Shown here in pieces: positions 12,878 to 26,400 of a stretch of 64,000 bases of DNA. Under the pieces are notes generated by a model, which was not told where the DNA came from, ran no database searches, and saw only the letters and a list, made by a program, of their open reading frames with translations. The first letter of the stretch is position 1. Every line of letters starts with the position of its first letter. Source of the DNA: Oscarella lobularis (lineage: Eukaryota; Porifera; Homoscleromorpha; Homosclerophorida; Oscarellidae); NCBI RefSeq assembly GCF_947507565.1, contig NC_089180.1:1116001-1180000 (forward strand), given 5' to 3'. Made by a program: the position numbers and the translations under genes.

Positions 12878-12947
12878 TCTTGAGCGGCGTATCGGACGGC
12901 GTTTCACCCGCGACAAGAATCGTCGCGCGAGTCACGTGCTCGCTCGT
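10920..12947 (-). CDS. DNMT3-like PWWP-domain protein without a visible methyltransferase
   Basis: Seven exons read leftward: about 12670-12947, 12450-12615, 12285-12393, 12003-12209, 11791-11951, 11563-11702 and 10920-11504. Exon 2 is a PWWP domain (GELVWGKLQGFDWWPALVV), a fold that binds methylated histone H3. Exon 4 ends in QWAISGFPPTGPGGFQPT, which closely matches the segment following PWWP in DNMT3A/B (WAMGGFQPSGPKGL). That points to a DNMT3 origin. In DNMT3 an ADD zinc finger and a cytosine methyltransferase should follow. Instead there are a basic Ser-rich exon and a 195-residue last exon that I do not recognise, with no PCQ/ENV motifs and no zinc-binding Cys clusters. Exon 1 encodes a poly-Thr run from a GTC microsatellite. 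The true start codon is uncertain and may lie in another exon near 13030. Confidence 0.68.
12838..12878. repeat. (GTC)n microsatellite in coding exon
   Basis: Thirteen or so GTC units on the + strand, read as ACG codons (poly-Thr) in the leftward PWWP gene. Length variation would keep the frame. Confidence 0.9.
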
Positions 12948-12959
12948 CTAGGAAACGAA

Positions 12960-13781
12960 AGCCAAATAATCAATAAAGGTATAATTGCTTCGGCTCCACC
13001 CCTCGTCGTCGTCGTGAAGTCTGATAGATATTAATAGGAAATCGATACGTCATTTACAGTCACGAGTCTTCCTTGCCGCGCCACGTGACTAGAACCGAAT
13101 CACGCCCGCGACTTTCGTTCGTTCGTTTTTTGATTTTTCATCCGCGTTCGTCGCTCATTGGCTCGCTTCCCACTCGTGACGTCACGAATGTGGAATGGAA
13201 TGCGTGGGGGCGCTTTACGCCGAAATTCGAACGAGGAGGCGAGGTCCTTTCTCTCGGAATGGTCCGCCGGGTTCCAAAAGGCAGTCTTTTCCGACAAAAG
13301 GCGATGGTTTCTTTACATGCACATGGACATATAGAAGAGAAGCAGGAAAAGGGGACCCCGCCCACTTCCAGCGTTGCTTCAGCCGACGTTTAGCTCGATT
13401 CAACCTTCTCTATCTCTGATTCAACTCTGCTCGTGATCTTCTCCGGAAATGGCTCGAGCGGTCGCGCGGACACTCGATTCTCGTGCTCTTGCTTCTTCTT
13501 TGCCGTCGCGAAGGTGCGCTTGTGGCTCCTACGAGTCGCTCTTACCATGCTTTGAGCTGTTCGGATCGGCGAAACGTCGATTTTTCTACGCTTGTTTCGA
13601 ATGGTCACGTGGGATAGCGCCCGGATACCGACGCCACGCGAAATGTCAAATGGGTCTGCGCGAAATCAAATGTATTCCCCCGCCCTTAGGCCTAGCAGCT
13701 GACGTGCTGATTTGTCGACTTGAGCGTCATTCTCCGCACATCCAAACCACGAAACGGACTAGAGTCGTTCCGGTACTTTCG
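12960..13781. other. no supported gene; probable promoter side of the PWWP gene
   Basis: GC-rich, with GTGACGTCACG near 13176 and several short open frames on both strands that look like nothing known. It may hold the first exon and promoter of the leftward PWWP gene. Confidence 0.4.
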
Positions 13782-14831
13782 GACATGTAGTTCGGACAGT
13801 TCTTGTGTGCGTTGGAGACGGTAGATCCAAACCGCTTTCGGCTGATCTTCTTCCTTGTTCTCTTAGAGATTACTCACTAAAGTTTCGGCTGGATCGAAAG
13901 AGCCATCGCCAGATGACACGCCATTATTCGAGCAAGGACCTCAGTGACACGTACTTTCGGACACCCACATGTGATACGGACAGAGCGATTTTCTTCAAGA
14001 TAATCACGAGCAAATAGGTTGGAAAGCTCTTTCTTTGCTCTTTCATCCTATATTAATTATTTAATTAAATTTGAATTGGTAATTGAATTACAGAATTTTA
14101 AAAATTGCCGAATTTTTGGCAATTTCGGACACATTTGATAACGTTATTTTGTTGTAAAGCAAGCTCAGAAAAACTGAAAATTTATAGCTGTCAAGCTTTC
14201 TTTGCATTTCTCGAAAATAGCGTTTAGCATAGGTTCACTGGCGCTAAACTCAGAAAAAGCAAGTAGACATGCAGTTAGCTGGCATTAGTAACTCTTAAAT
14301 GCTCTAGGAAAGGTCAGAAAGTAGTTTGGTGAACGGCCAGACTTTTCTCTCTGGCTATCTGCCACCTTCTGTGCAAACGCTATTTTTGAGAAACGCAAAA
14401 GAAAGCTTGGCCGTTACAAATTCTCAGATTTCTTGAGCTTGCTTTAAAGTAAAATAACGTCGATGACCGTGTCCGAAAATGCCAAAAATTCGGCAATTTT
14501 TAAAATTCTGTAATTCAATCACCAATTCCAATTTAATTAAATAACTATTATAGGATGAAAGAGCAAAGAAAGAGCTTTCCAACGGTATATAACTTTCCCT
14601 ATTTGCTTGTGATTATCTTGAAGAAAATCGCTCTGTCCGTATCGCATGTGGGTGTCCGAAAGTACGTGTCACTGACCTTGCTCGAATAATGGCGTGTCAT
14701 CTGGCGATGGCTATTTCGATCCAGCCGAAACTTTAGTGAGTAATCTCTAAGAGAACAAGGAAGAAGATCAGCTAAAAGCGGTTTGGATCTACCGTCTCCA
14801 ACGCACACAAGAACTGTCCGAACTACATGTC
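13782..14831. repeat. large palindrome, about 450-base arms
   Basis: Arms 13782-14231 and about 14380-14831 are inverted copies (roughly 90 percent identical by eye) around a spacer of about 150 bases. The outer ends are GACATGTAGTTCGGACAG and its complement. The word TTCGGACA recurs several times inside each arm. Each arm holds an open frame of about 70 codons that reads almost the same peptide (starting CVGDGRSKP, ending FFKIITSK) on opposite strands, but it has no known domain. A foldback transposon without its own transposase is the likely identity. Confidence 0.87.
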
Positions 14832-14837
14832 TAGGAG

Positions 14838-14897
14838 AATACGGGATAGAGCACTTGACTTGCGCCTGACGTCACAAAGCTAAAAGGAACCCGTATT
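14838..14897. repeat. 60-base MITE-like repeat, copy 1
   Basis: Begins AATACGGG and ends CCCGTATT (8-base inverted ends, imperfectly extendable to about 12). It is nearly identical to 43149-43208, differing by one base in the middle. It abuts the right end of the 13.8-14.8 kb palindrome. Confidence 0.8.
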
Positions 14898-15049
14898 TCT
14901 GAGTAGAAAGCATTCGACGATCGTCAGAACGATTGGCTTGTGAGCGATATCGTCGAGCGCCGCGTAGCGAGTCGGCGCGCTCACGGCGAACGTTATTTGC
15001 GAGTCGTATTGGTCCGTTTTCTCGGCGGCGACAAGCGGCCCGTTTCGCT

Positions 15050-17266
<2,217 letters not shown>

Positions 17267-18766
17267 TTAGAGGAAATAATCGGGAATTGGTTTCTTGACG
17301 GGAACGCTTCGGACGTCTTCGGGCGCCGCTTTGAATATCGTGAAGTTCCTCTGAAGATTCTCACCCAGCTCCATGATTGCCGCTACGTTGCCACATCGGT
17401 AGCAGTAGTTCGGCGCCGACCAGACGGTGATGACCGTCTCGTTGAAATGCCACTTGTAGCCCTCCATTACGAGTTGATGGGCTCGGCAAATCATTTCGAC
17501 ATGGTTATTCGAATTGAACTAGGTCGCTAAGTAAGGAGTAATTTAACGACGTTGTGCTCTGTTTACCTGAGCCACTACGCCACTTCCAAAATGATGGCCA
17601 GAACCTCGCTGTGATACACCCCACCCTTCAATATCTAAGAGAAAGAGAAATCAATACTGATTTGGATTCACTGCTCAGTAGGTTCCACTATATACATTCT
17701 AAGGCATTAGTGCACTTGCCTTCTGGGTCAGACCAGAGGAGGTCACACATTGCTCCTTCGTGCGGGACCTCTTGTTTTCTATCAATTGCCCTTATCTGCA
17801 GCAGATGATAGATTACAGGGAGGCTAGCTGCTGTGCGTTGATACTTACTTGGTCTAACGTTTCTATCAATGGAGAGAGACCGCCGTGGACGCAAAATATC
17901 TTTGATTAGAGAAAAAGTCATTATTAATACTCTTTTGGCTGGAATATTACTTTGTTATCAATTAAAGCAGAGAGACTAAGATAATCGAAAATTTCCGTGC
18001 AGTAACGCCACACGTTGACAGACCCATATTTTCTCAAGCATTCATCATAAAATCCGTAAACCTGACAACAAAAAAACTTGATTCGTTTCGTTTCCCAAAT
18101 ATGAGAAACATAAACAACCTGACTGATTTTCCTGCTTTCGTGGTTTCCTCGGATCAGAGTAATTCGACCAGGATACTTTACCTACGCACAATAAATAGGA
18201 CGTTTAGGCAGATGTTCGCTGCTGTAGGATTCGCTAAACATACTTTCAGCGCTAAAAGCAACAAGAACGTTTCCACACTATAGAAACCTCTGTCGACGAA
18301 GTCGCCGAGAAAGAGATAATTCGTATCGGGAACAGCACCTCCCACCTTGGAAAGAAACTTTAGCGAGAGGAGAGAGAGAGAGGGAAGGAGATTGTCGTCC
18401 TGTTACTCTGAATAGTTCTTTCAGATCGTAAAATTGACCGTGAATGTCACCGCAAACCTAAGGAAACACGCCGATTCGCCGATTCACCGATCGGGAGAGG
18501 AGAAACTCGCCGTGACGGGCGAATCGACTCGCTGTACGTTTCCCTCTTCGATGAGAATCTCTCTACATAAAAGCGCCTCGTTTGTATCGCTTTACGGTAC
18601 GTCACACCGATTTCGTACCTCGCCTTGCCGCACAACGTTCTCACTTCGACTTCGGTGATGATCTCGCAGCGGCGTAGCCGTTCGATTAGTCTGCAAGGGC
18701 AAAAACGTATGATTCGTTCGTGCCGACGCGTGTGCACGAGACTCACGGGTCTAAGAAGTCACCCAT
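17267..18766 (-). CDS. PPP4C: Protein phosphatase 4 catalytic subunit, complete
   Basis: Eleven short exons read leftward from the ATG at 18766 ([18 protein letters not shown]) to the stop at 17267 and give a full-length PP4 catalytic subunit of about 307 residues. This is a Ser/Thr phosphatase of the PPP family that acts in DNA repair, centrosome and splicing control. Metal-binding and catalytic motifs are intact: GDIHGQF, GDFVDRG, RGNHESR, HGGLSP and [11 protein letters not shown]. The end PIPDYFL is the PP4/PP2A/PP6 C-terminal methylation tail, and [19 protein letters not shown] favours PP4 over PP6. Two introns use GC donors, GCGAGT after the SPVT codons near 18513 and GCAAGT after SDPE near 17720, and all exon phases then agree. 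The last exon is 17267-17518. No damage is seen, so the gene is very likely functional. Confidence 0.95.
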
Positions 18767-19580
18767 CGTCGAAATGTGTAGAACCAGAGACCAAGAGAGA
18801 GAACCACGGATACTAAAATACGGGTGCTGCGCTGAAGAGCACGTGACGTGACACTCTGCGTGTACGTTTTCCCTGATGACTATGTCTCACAAAATGGCTT
18901 TGGATAAGGTCAATACGCAATGGATAAGCGTCGGGTTTCCGTTAATCGAAGCTTTAGGAAAAAAGCTTCGATTTAAGTCCGACGTATTTTTAATTGGGGG
19001 GGACAGTTTTCGACGAGAGCGTGTTGAAATTTTTGAACGCACATAAAAGCAAAATTTTGTGCAAATCCTCACTCAGACATAAGCATTAGGGTGTTATAAA
19101 TCCATGGCAATGATAGGAGAGGCGCTAAATATTTTCGCTTTCTATTTATTTGCAGCTGTACGTGGACCATCCGCGCGCAATTTTTGCCTTCGTGCGGGTA
19201 GTTTCTCTACCTCAAACGCATGTGCGATCGGGAGATTACTAAAAGATCTAATAGTTTTGAACGAAATAGTTTTCGTTATTCAGATCGGTAATCGCATTTT
19301 ACAGGACTTCCTCCCTGCGTATCTGCAGACGTAGTCCGCCAGCGAATTGTTAGAAAAACTTCCACTAAATGCATTTTCTTACAAAACAGATTGAAATTCA
19401 ATAGATACGAGGGAAAATGGGATCCTACGTAGAATGCGAGTTAGCGGGAGATAACCCTAACAATGTCGCATGCGCCTTTGAAAGTCCGCCCTGCCGAGCT
19501 ACAGTAGGTAAAAGAGACTTGTTTCGCGCGTCTCACCCTGACGTCATCAGCAGAAAGTCAACGTGCGCTACATATCTTGA
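18767..19580. other. no gene seen; divergent promoter region of PPP4C and the LEM gene
   Basis: Lies between two divergent genes. Only short unconvincing open frames. Contains CACGTGACGTGAC (about 18840) and GACGTCATCAG (about 19540), words resembling E-box/CRE sites. Confidence 0.45.
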
Positions 19581-20287
19581 ATGAGTTCGAATCTAACCGA
19601 CGTCCAGCTTATTGTTCGCTTGCGAAGGCTTGGCTTTAACCCAGGCCCGATTACGAACGCTTCTACTCGAAAATACTGGCACGATCAGCTAAGAAAGACG
19701 AAAGGGGACCTTAGCGGCGTCGTCAGCCAACCGCGGCGTCGAATCGAGCCACGAAGCGTCGATGAGACCGATAGTATAGTTCGAAGACGTATCCAGAAGA
19801 GTTGGAAGAATCGACGATGGGATTTGCCCAGCGGTTTTACCGTTGGAGGAACGATCTTTTCTTTTGGCGTATTTATCTATATTGCCTATGTCCTAGTCGC
19901 CGAATCGGCGAGAGAGAAAGAGCTTCGAGCAAAAGACAGTAAGATAACGTCTTTTTGAAGGTTTGTAACGCTTTTATTCTAGTTTTTCTACGTTGCCAGG
20001 GTGATAGCGATATGAAAAAGGTAATGGAAAATATTAGGGAATGTGCATGAATTTAATTGTAGGGATATCTTAGACATTTTGCATTGAAGACGAATCACTT
20101 GGGCGAATTATTGGAGTTGCTGTGGAAATGGGAGAAATACTTAGCACCATAGCAGGTGACAGTGTTTCTTTGTTAGTAGAGGATAAATTGTATTTCTTCT
20201 CTAGGGCGTTATGACTGTGAGTTCGGAGTTAATAGTCGAAGCTTGACACTGAAAGAGCTGAAAGAAGTGATTCAGAAAGATACAAGG
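19581..20287 (+). CDS. LEM-domain membrane protein (MAN1/LEMD2-like), 5' part
   Basis: The ATG at 19581 opens with a LEM domain (residues about 4-40: LTDVQLIVRLRRLGFNPGP then STRKYWHDQL), a helix pair that binds BAF on the inner nuclear envelope. A basic stretch follows, then one membrane segment near residues 90-115 (GGTIFSFGVFIYIAYVLV). Splicing out the GTAAGATAACG intron after 19940 joins further exons at about 19986-20020, 20073-20155 and 20204-20287, the last two reading LGRIIGVAVEMGEILSTIAG and YDCEFGVNSRSLTLKELKEV. MAN1 and LEMD2 have a similar luminal region after the membrane span. I see no later exons (second membrane span, winged helix), so the gene is either short or truncated near 20.3 kb. 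Confidence 0.75.
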
Positions 20288-20990
20288 TAAAAAGAGTTTG
20301 ATTTATTATTAGTGAGAACCAAACAGAGCTAATTGATTGGCTTGTCTATTGTCCGCTGGAGCTAGTCCTGACCTTCATTGTTAGACTATGAAGGTTACTA
20401 CTCCTTGTTGTAGCAAATTGACTTGTGGCTCACATAGGGTGCTCCTATACCTAATCAACTCTCACATCTCCGCTACTAGTATATATTATATAGTCCTCTA
20501 GTCGACTCTCACTAGCCTGACTATTAATTTGCCGGCGTATTTGACATATAGGGACTCGGATATTGAAGTGGGTCTCTTGCTGTTTCTAGTCAATCCTCAC
20601 TGGCAGATGAAGTGGCTATAGCAAGAATCATCAAAACAAGTGCATTGCCTATAAAATCAATAAAGTATCAAATAAATTTATTAGGAAAATCTGCGCACAG
20701 TACCGCACGAAAATGTGAACATAGGAATTCGACGTAAATTGCGCGTTTGCCTATAGAAGCCCAAATAGCCTCGCTGCCGGGACTTTTGGTGATCGGAAAC
20801 GAAGATCCAAAACCAGACGAGAGCGTGAACGAAGGCGAAAAATTGAAATGGCGTTTGTACAGTTCAAGCTAACCGTGAGGAAGTTGCTGACGTCACTTTC
20901 AGTACGGGGTTTGGTGTCACGTAAAAGCTAACGTTCATGGCTCACTACGGCGGTTCGCGCGGCTATCTGACCACGTGATCTGACCGACGA
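20288..20990. other. no gene supported
   Basis: AT-rich stretch with CT/AG-rich words. A short + strand frame near 20770-20870 (LPGLLVIGNEDPKPDES) may be an exon of RBM42 or the LEM gene, but neither link is demonstrated. Confidence 0.35.
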
Positions 20991-21293
20991 GATGTCCAGG
21001 TATGATATTTGCTTTCAGGATACCCGCTTCGGCATCTCATTTACCGCACCGTTTAGGTTCGAACGGGAAATTGGTCACGATCAAGGCTACGGCTCAGGTA
21101 ACGCAACCAAGAGCCATCAAAACAATACCTACTCACCATATTCTCTAGGCCCACCTATTCACCCGCCTCACTTGTCAATGCGTAAGCCCAAATTTCCCCG
21201 TCTAGCGTGCGGTACCCAATTTTTTAGCCGTTTCTCTAATGGGAGTCGCAGGCGCTTCAGCTCCAATACCAACACTGGCAAATCGCATCACAG

Positions 21294-21863
21294 ATGAAGA
21301 GCAGCGCAAATGGCAAGCGAACTACAGCGAAGGAGTTGAAAAAGAACAAGAAAGCTCTCCGAGCGGCGGGTGGATCGTCGTGGAACGATCCCAGTCTTTT
21401 GGAATGGGACAAAGGTTTCAAAAATTGACGAATTTGAATTTTCAACAACCTTTATGTATAAATAAATTAATTAATTAATTAATAATTAATTAATTCTTTT
21501 AGATGATTTTCGCGTTTTTTGTGGTAACCTTGGCAACGAGGTGACGGACGACACGCTGGCGAGAGCGTTCAATCACTACTCGTCATTTCAAAAGGCGAAA
21601 GTGATTCGCGACAAACGAACCCGGAAGACGCGCGGATTCGGATTCATCAGCTTTGCGGACGGTCACGATTACTTGAAAGCTTTAAAAGAAATGAATGGTA
21701 TTGTTGATTAAGAGCATCACGTGATTTTCTATATTGTATTATTGTCTTTTCCTTTTTTTTCTCCCATGCAGGTAAGTATATAGGCAATCGACCGGTGAAA
21801 CTGACCAAGAGCGTGTGGAAAGATCGAAATATTGACGAAAGAGAAAAAGAAGCTTGGCTATAA
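21294..21863 (+). CDS. RBM42: RNA-binding protein 42, C-terminal RRM part
   Basis: Three exons (about 21294-21414, 21503-21697 and 21772-21863) join in phase to give SSWNDPSLLEWDKDDFRVF and a single RRM with RNP2 (VFCGNLG) and RNP1 (TRGFGFISF), ending MNGKYIGNRPVKLTKSVWKD. This matches RBM42 (WEDPSLLEWDADDFRIFCGDLGNEV). RBM42 is a nuclear splicing-related protein. The start at 21294 is simply the first ATG in the supported frame. Another frame just upstream (from about 21239) reads ASAPIPTLANRITDEE and may be earlier RBM42 sequence, which would imply an unseen intron or a frame change near 21290. The long N-terminal region typical of RBM42 is not recognisable. Confidence 0.85.
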
Positions 21864-21965
21864 AGTGTGATAGACTAGACTTTTATTTTGTTTGTTTCCT
21901 TATTATTTTTGTAATATGACTGTGAATCGTGCTGTCTTTTTTTCGTGCTCTACATGATGCTTCAC

Positions 21966-22510
21966 TTAGAGCTGCGACGACTCTTTTGGTGGAGCTGGGG
22001 GAGATGATTCGTGGGATATATCGGTCATTCTGACTACCTTCGTCATCCTGGTGCCGCTCGAATCAAGACCGGACGTGCTTTTACTCGACGCCATCAAGCC
22101 TTTGTCTCCGCATTTGAAAAACTTCTTATAAAGACGTCGCACCTTATCGTTTAGTACGAAGACCAAGAGCAGTACAATCGCCTGAAAGAGACTCGCTGCC
22201 ATGTACAAATACCAAAGCCAGTCCTGCTGAACAAACGCAGCGACTTGGGAGAAAATGAAACTGAGCCCAGCAGAGAAAACAAGCTGAGATACACACGAGA
22301 TTGTTTTAGAATTTTCTCCGAAGACTTCTCTTTTCTCACAGCAGCAGCAGTCTTGAAATCCCTATGAACAACGATGGTGACCCTGATGAAACAGCCTAGA
22401 TTAATGTTCGAAGATCATTGCTGTTTTGACAGACAAAAGCGGCAAAATCGTTACGACTCACCATCGCCTCCAAATATTTGGCCATTGACGCGCCTTTCAT
22501 ATCAACCTAA
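21966..22510 (-). pseudogene. adhesion/secretin-type 7TM receptor, last membrane spans and tail
   Basis: Reading leftward, an exon near 22480-22510 is followed by LGCFIRVTIVVHRDFKTAA (end of TM5), VRKEKSSEKILKQSRVYLSL (start of TM6), then after a one-base frame change near 22260 LSFIFSQVAAFVQQDWLWYL and SLFQAIVLLLVFVLNDKVRR (TM6-TM7 and start of the tail). The NxKVRRxY sequence after the last span is typical of adhesion-type receptors. The cytoplasmic tail is about 50 residues, rich in Ser and Pro. The remaining receptor should lie to the right, but the 33-base minisatellite and then another gene's 3' end begin there. The copy is therefore truncated. Frame damage could also be an assembly slip. 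Confidence 0.65.
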
Positions 22511-22528
22511 AAATAATTAATAATACCC

Positions 22529-23234
22529 ATGTTCCCCTACCTAATGAATAAACGCTTTAAACATGTTTCCCTACCTAATGAATAAACGCTTTAAACATGT
22601 TTCCCTACCTAATGAATAAACGCTGGAAAATGTTCCCCTACCTAATGAATAAACGCTGGAAACATGTTTCCCTACATAATGAATAAACGCTGGAAACATG
22701 TTTCCCTACCCTAACGAAAAAACGCTGGAAACATGTTTCCCTACCTAATGAATAAACGCTGGAAACATATTTCCCTACCTAATGAGAAAACACTGAAAAC
22801 ATGTTTCCCTACCAAATGAAAAACGCTGGAAACATGTTCCCCTACCTAATTAATAAACACTGGAAACATGTTCCCCTATCAAATAAATAAATAAATGCTG
22901 GAAACATGTTTCCCTACCTAATGGAAGCATGTTTCCCTACCTAATAAATAAACGCTGGAAACATGTTTCTCTACCTAATGAATAGAAGCTGGAAACATGT
23001 TTCCCTACCTAATGATTAAACGCTTCCCCTACCTAATGAATAAACACTGGAAACATGTGTTCCTACCAAATAAATAAACGCTGGAAACATGTCTCCCTAC
23101 ATAATGAATAAACATGTGCTCCTACCTAATGAATAAACGCTGGAAAGATGTTTCCCTACATAATAAATAAACATAGGAAACATGTTTCCATACCTAATGA
23201 ATAAATGCTGGAAACATGTTTCCCTCCCTAATGC
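22529..23234. repeat. 33-base minisatellite, about 20 copies
   Basis: Tandem units close to TTTCCCTACCTAATGAATAAACGCTGGAAACATG, with drift between copies and some shortened units. It separates the receptor fragment from the SENP gene. No coding content. Confidence 0.93.
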
Positions 23235-23486
23235 CACTTTATTTGACACCAGTTTCGATATCAACGCCTTACAGCAAGATGCTCAGGTAGGTACAACTTC
23301 TCCTTTGAGCAGGAGATCTTCACACTAGTGGGGAATTTCCGCGTGAAAAAATTCGTGGAAGACCTAGATTTACCTTCTTTCCGTTTTCCGTTTCGTTGCG
23401 AATCTCTTCTGCAATAGCCGAGGCCCTTTAGAAATGCGACGTTTCGTTGAAAGATTTATAGATCGATTAGTAAACTTAGTTCTCTT

Positions 23487-26400
23487 TTATTTCTGTTTAT
23501 TTGTACTGAGCGAAATAATTATGTCGCGCAGTTCGCGACGTTTCTGGGTAACAAGTTGGTTAACGTCGAACCACTTCTGAAGCGCTATAGGAAAATTGTA
23601 GTCTTGAATCGGATTCTGAATAGCAAAAAATGAGCATTGCGTTGCGCTCGACATTATTAGCGTACCTTGAAAAAGCTTTCAACAAATTGGCAGAGAAAAA
23701 TACCGCAGTCACAAGAATTGGGTTGCTGGGGCACCTAATACAAAGCACATTCCCTGACGTTCACACCGATTTATCAACATGCTTTTACTTTAGGAGAACT
23801 CAAGGGTAGGTTTTTCGGGGTGAACTTGACCGGAGTCCTTCCAGAGCGTAGCTCCCACTCTTTTGTCAGATACCTACGTTGCAAGGAGATAAAAACTAAA
23901 AAACTAAACTATACAGCGAAACTTACATTCGAATGGATTGGGAGAGGGTAAATCGTCCCGAAGTGTACATAGAATCAAAGTGCAATAAACAGGGCCTAAG
24001 TGAATGGAACTCACCCCAGTGCGCGTAACTTCTCTAGTCTACCTCTTCTCAAGCGAAGGGCCCTTATCGTCATCAGATCGCTGTTTTTTGGATTTCTTAG
24101 ATGGACTATCGAACGAGATATCGATATCGAACGAAGAAGAGAAACCTGGGTCTCGACCCGACTGACGCTGTAATAAACAGGACAGATTGAACGTCACGGA
24201 AACGACGACATTAATCTATTTCGTGATACCTTATTGCTGGTCTCGACGACGTCGACCTCCTCGATTTGCATTGCCGCTGATCCCTCGTCAGAAGGAAAGT
24301 CTTTTTCCGCAAATTTTATTCCGACGTCTTCGGCGGACGCCGCAGCGTCTTCAGGTTCCGCAAGAGAAAAATCGCCGCTGTCCGAGTCCGTTTCCATCTC
24401 CGCTTCGGTGGTTTGGTTCTGACGCTTTGCAGGCGAATCCGAATTGGATTTATCGTCGTCGATTTCCCCGACGAGATACGGATAGCAAATGACGTAGACA
24501 GACCAATGTGAATTGCTATTCCAAAGAATTACCGGTGGTCACGGGGGGAGGGGGGGGGGGGGACTGACCTGGTGTTGGCCGGAATGACGAGAAAATCCTT
24601 TGAAAAAACGTCGATTTTTTTCGTCCATCGCGACAAGCTGTTGTGAAGAATTTCATAATCGTCCACCCTACAACGACAGTAAGGACTACTGCTGAGAAAC
24701 CGGTATCACACCGACTCTTTGTCCTTTTTCTTTGCCCTGCTGCTAAGTCGTAAGCCCGCTTGCAACTTTTGGCAGAAGAAGGTGCTGAATATGTGGGTTC
24801 GAGATCGCTGTTCGTCGGTGAGCTCGTTGTCAAACAGGTACCTAAGGAAGGAGATTTGTGCACAAGCACTAAAGTTCCCACTCTCTCTCACGTTAGATAG
24901 AAATTGATAATGTTATCATTGAGCCAGGAGGACTCATCCAGAGAATCCAAATCGATGGACCTCAACTCAATAGCTCCGGATGAGGGTTCCACTTGGGGCA
25001 TATACCTTACAATTCTGTAAAAAAACATCACGTCGTGCGTGCGTAAATAAGAAGGCAGGCAAGAACATTTTATCAGCTGATTGAGGAGGGTTGTAGCTTC
25101 TAGAAACTTCTTGCTCCCTTGGCTCTGGCGCTGGCCGAGGCGACACCTCGCGTCGTCCTATTTAGAAGAATAAGTGAGTGATAATCTAGTAGCCGAGTGC
25201 CGTCGTTCAAACCGTCTTTTCGAAGTTGTCGAAATTTTACTGCAAACTGCTCAAACTGCGAGACTATGTGAGGATTCAAGTCACGACAGGCGGTGAACGC
25301 TTTTCTAAATTCGTCTTTACTATAAAAGAAAAAGAGGTAGAAATTTTCAAAACATCGACACCGTTGCCGTTCACTTACGTGAGATCCAACAAATCAACGG
25401 AGCGTTGATTAGACATGCCGGCCAATACCTAACGACAAATCTCGTTACCTATCTGAGCGATTGCTCGTTCACTTACCGACTCTTCCAGTAAAGATATAAC
25501 CGAGTTTCTTGGTCTTTGAGCGAACATCAGTATACAGTGCTTCTTCACAAAATCTGGCACAGCAAGTCTAAAAGCGCGAAAAAACTATAGTATATTAGAT
25601 AAGTATACTTTTGTGTTCTGGATCATAGAGATGTCGAGTAGTGTCCATGAAGAGCGCCATACGCATCTGTTGAGCAAACTCAGAGTCGGTCTGAAAAACA
25701 ATGAAGCAGCCGTCCTCTGCGCTACTAGCTCGTAAATTAGTCTAGTAAAAAAGTTGGGATTTTGACGTGCACCAATTTGGACAGTACCTTCCAGACGCGA
25801 AGTCTGCGAAAAGGAATGTCCATAGATTTACTTCGAAAAATTCCGACATCAGCGCAGTAGGATATCTTCATTTTATCTCTGGTTACCTAGATAGAGAATC
25901 CTTCGATAGGGCCGTTACACGGTTACGACGTCTTCGCACGGTTAAGTTACGAAGCTCCAATTTCATGCTGCCGACGAGAAAAGCGGCGGCTTTGATTGTC
26001 GTCACGTCGATTCGTTCCTCCTGTGTCGGCGTCGTGCTCGTCGTCGTCGTCGCCGTCGCGTCCAGCGACGATGGTTCGGGTGGTCTTCTCGTCGTCGTTT
26101 TTTGGAGAATTCGATATGACGACAAATCGGCGTGTTTCAAATGAGGCGCTTCAAAGTCGCCATCGCCGTCAAAATCACGTTGCTGCATCGTAAAAAAACG
26201 CGTGAGTGTACACGACGGAAAAGGACTTTGCGCTTACACTTTCCCCCATGCCACTGCTGTTCTTCTTGCTACTACTTCCACTCGAATTGGCAACCGGTTT
26301 TGAATCTTCGTCATCGCTCGACAGCAAAACTAAAAAGCCAAGTAAGAAAAAAAACTCACTAGGAAGAGACGAGAGAGTCCTCCTTGCCTGGCATATCTCC

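Noticed and set aside
13449-13790. + strand frame of about 113 codons near the second palindrome
   Set aside because: No domain, runs into the palindrome boundary, and composition is that of promoter-like DNA.
22529-23234. CRISPR array (about 33-base repeats)
   Set aside because: Units are contiguous without unique spacers and drift gradually; it is a minisatellite.
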